Shown here: in pieces, positions 62,931 through 64,000 of the stretch
Layout of the letters: every line of letters starts with the position of its first letter
How positions within the stretch are numbered: position 1 is the stretch's first letter
DNA from: Durusdinium trenchii
Lineage: Eukaryota; Sar; Dinophyceae; Suessiales; Symbiodiniaceae
Reading direction: 5' to 3'
Assembly (NCBI GenBank): GCA_963970005.1
Contig: CAXAMN010029061.1
Coordinates: 101,096-165,095 of the forward strand
DNA: 64,000 nt
The notes under the pieces: model-generated
Told to the model about the DNA's origin: nothing
What the model saw: the letters and a program-made list of their open reading frames with translations, nothing else
Databases searched by the model: none
Position numbers and translations under genes: made by a program

Positions 62931-63329
62931 AATTGGGGACGACGGCTGGAACTAAGTGCCGGAGTCATGAAGTAGAATGCTATTAATCAGGATTATTCCA
63001 GGATCAGACCAAAAGCTGGAGAAAGCCAAAAAAGCAACCGTTTCCACAACTAGTCTGGTCTCTGGACCAGTTGACCATTGTTCTTTTTCCCCAAATAGTG
63101 CTCCGCACTAAGGGGTTCTTACGGTAAGAGTTAAGGGCCGGGTTTAGATCAGGGTTCGCGCGTGTGGCCCCGGCATTTTGCGTGGGCCGGCTCGCACAAA
63201 AGTTACTTTTTGAATTCCTCATGTCCATTTCGACTGCGCAGGCTCGCATAAAGTGGGTGTCGCGGTTTTCGCGCTTGCGGGACAAAGCTCTCGTGCAGGT
63301 GCCGTGCTCGTTTTCGGACATGAAGTGCA
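62931..63329. other. No gene recognised
   Basis: Contains a small hairpin CTGGTC-tctg-GACCAG near 63054-63069 and no ORF with motifs. Confidence 0.5.
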
Positions 63330-63723
63330 TTTTGCGTGGCAGGCGCAAGGAATTCGACACATTGGAGCCTCGAAAAGGTCATTTTACGTGGCAGGTGCAA
63401 GGAATCGGAGACTTTGCAAATTTCGTGGCAGGCGCAGTGTTTTGTGGACGTTGCAAAAAGGTTGGCAGGCGTGTGTCATTCGCAGGATTGCGTTTCACGT
63501 GGCAGGCGCAGGGAATCCGCACCATGGATGCGATATTTTGAGGTGAGACGGCTGAATTCGTGAGAGGGGTCGCATTTTTGGAATTTGAACTTGAGGATGC
63601 TTTTGCGTGGCCAGTGCAGCATTTCGTATGACCTGCAGGCATGATTTCGTGGCAGGCACAGCGTTTCTGAAACGCATTTCAAAATTTGCGAAAGCCTCGT
63701 GCAATTTGCTCATTTTGGATCTC
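63330..63723 (+). repeat. Diverged GTGGCAGGCGCA repeats
   Basis: CGTGGCAGGCGCAAGGAATT-type phrases recur about seven times at irregular spacing before the regular 42-bp array. Confidence 0.7.
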
Positions 63724-64000
63724 CGATGTGCAGATTTCGTGGCAGGCGCAGCGCTTTGTGAATCTCGATGTGCAGATTTCGCGGCAGGCGCAGCACTTTG
63801 TGAATCTCGATGTGCAGATTTCGTGGCAGGCGCAGCACTTTGTGAAGCTCGATGTGCAGATTTCGTGGCAGGCGCAGCACTTTGTGAATCTAGATGTGCA
63901 GATTGCGTGGCCGGCGCAGCACTTTGTGAATCTCGATGTGCAGATTTCATGGCAGGCGCAGCGCTGTGTGAATCTAGATGTGCAGATTTCGTGGCGGGCG
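63724..64000 (+). repeat. 42-bp minisatellite, cut by the window end
   Basis: Six full units of 42 bp beginning CGATGTGCAGATTTCGTGGC plus a 25-base partial unit to 64000. ORFs open on the minus strand (repeated SAHRDSQSAAPATK) follow from the multiple-of-three period. Confidence 0.95.

Noticed and set aside
63495..63950. 151-codon minus-strand ORF of SAHRDSQSAAPATK repeats
   Set aside because: Product of the 42-bp minisatellite.
63724..64000. CRISPR-like array
   Set aside because: Units are contiguous without variable spacers, and the context is eukaryotic.

Overview
The window looks like nuclear DNA of a dinoflagellate, probably a Symbiodiniaceae-type alga. Four things point there. Recognisable protein coding is sparse and lies in scattered short exons, many of them EF-hand calcium-binding pieces all read on the + strand. 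Where exon joins can be deduced from an EF-hand loop, the introns begin with GC or GA and end with AG, a dinoflagellate habit. The long coding stretches are retroelements: one carries a tyrosine recombinase and a C5 cytosine methyltransferase, and two carry reverse transcriptases whose catalytic box reads YxDN. Minisatellites are abundant. No bacterial-type operon, tRNA or rRNA was recognised.

Layout. 1-732: remnant of a short copy of a large retroelement. 733-5130: mostly non-coding, two small EF-hand-like exons and a CTAGTAGC-rich repeat. 5135-20419: a 15.3-kb retroelement bounded by 418-bp direct repeats that differ at one base. It holds about eleven + strand ORFs in a strongly pyrimidine-rich strand: three tandem paralogues (A, B, C), a long RS-rich/ART-like ORF (D), E, F, a pol-like ORF (G) with a GIY-YIG-like endonuclease N-terminal to the RT, a Myb/SANT ORF (H), and I, J, K. 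It sits inside a GC-rich tandem repeat whose other part is at 20420-21415. 22200-30650: dispersed EF-hand exons. 31600-39160: a DIRS-like tyrosine-recombinase retrotransposon with four ORFs; its ORF3 has a DNA methyltransferase inserted inside the RNase H domain. 39160-49050: mostly non-coding with a few exons, ending in a 243-codon exon. 49040-50480: minisatellites. 50988-52170: minus-strand LINE fragment with RNase H. 52640-56720: several tandem repeat families. 58680-62930: a decayed LINE flanked by AT-rich arrays of opposite strand sense. 63330-64000: a 42-bp minisatellite running off the window.

The retroelements are self-contained units. The exons could belong to one or more intron-rich genes for EF-hand proteins, but the window does not allow a full gene model. 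The most unusual content is the multi-ORF element at 5135-20419 (young ends, several interrupted ORFs, an endonuclease-RT order like that of permuted Penelope-like elements) and the methyltransferase nested in RNase H at 34337-37939. All readings are by eye; no database search or alignment program was run.
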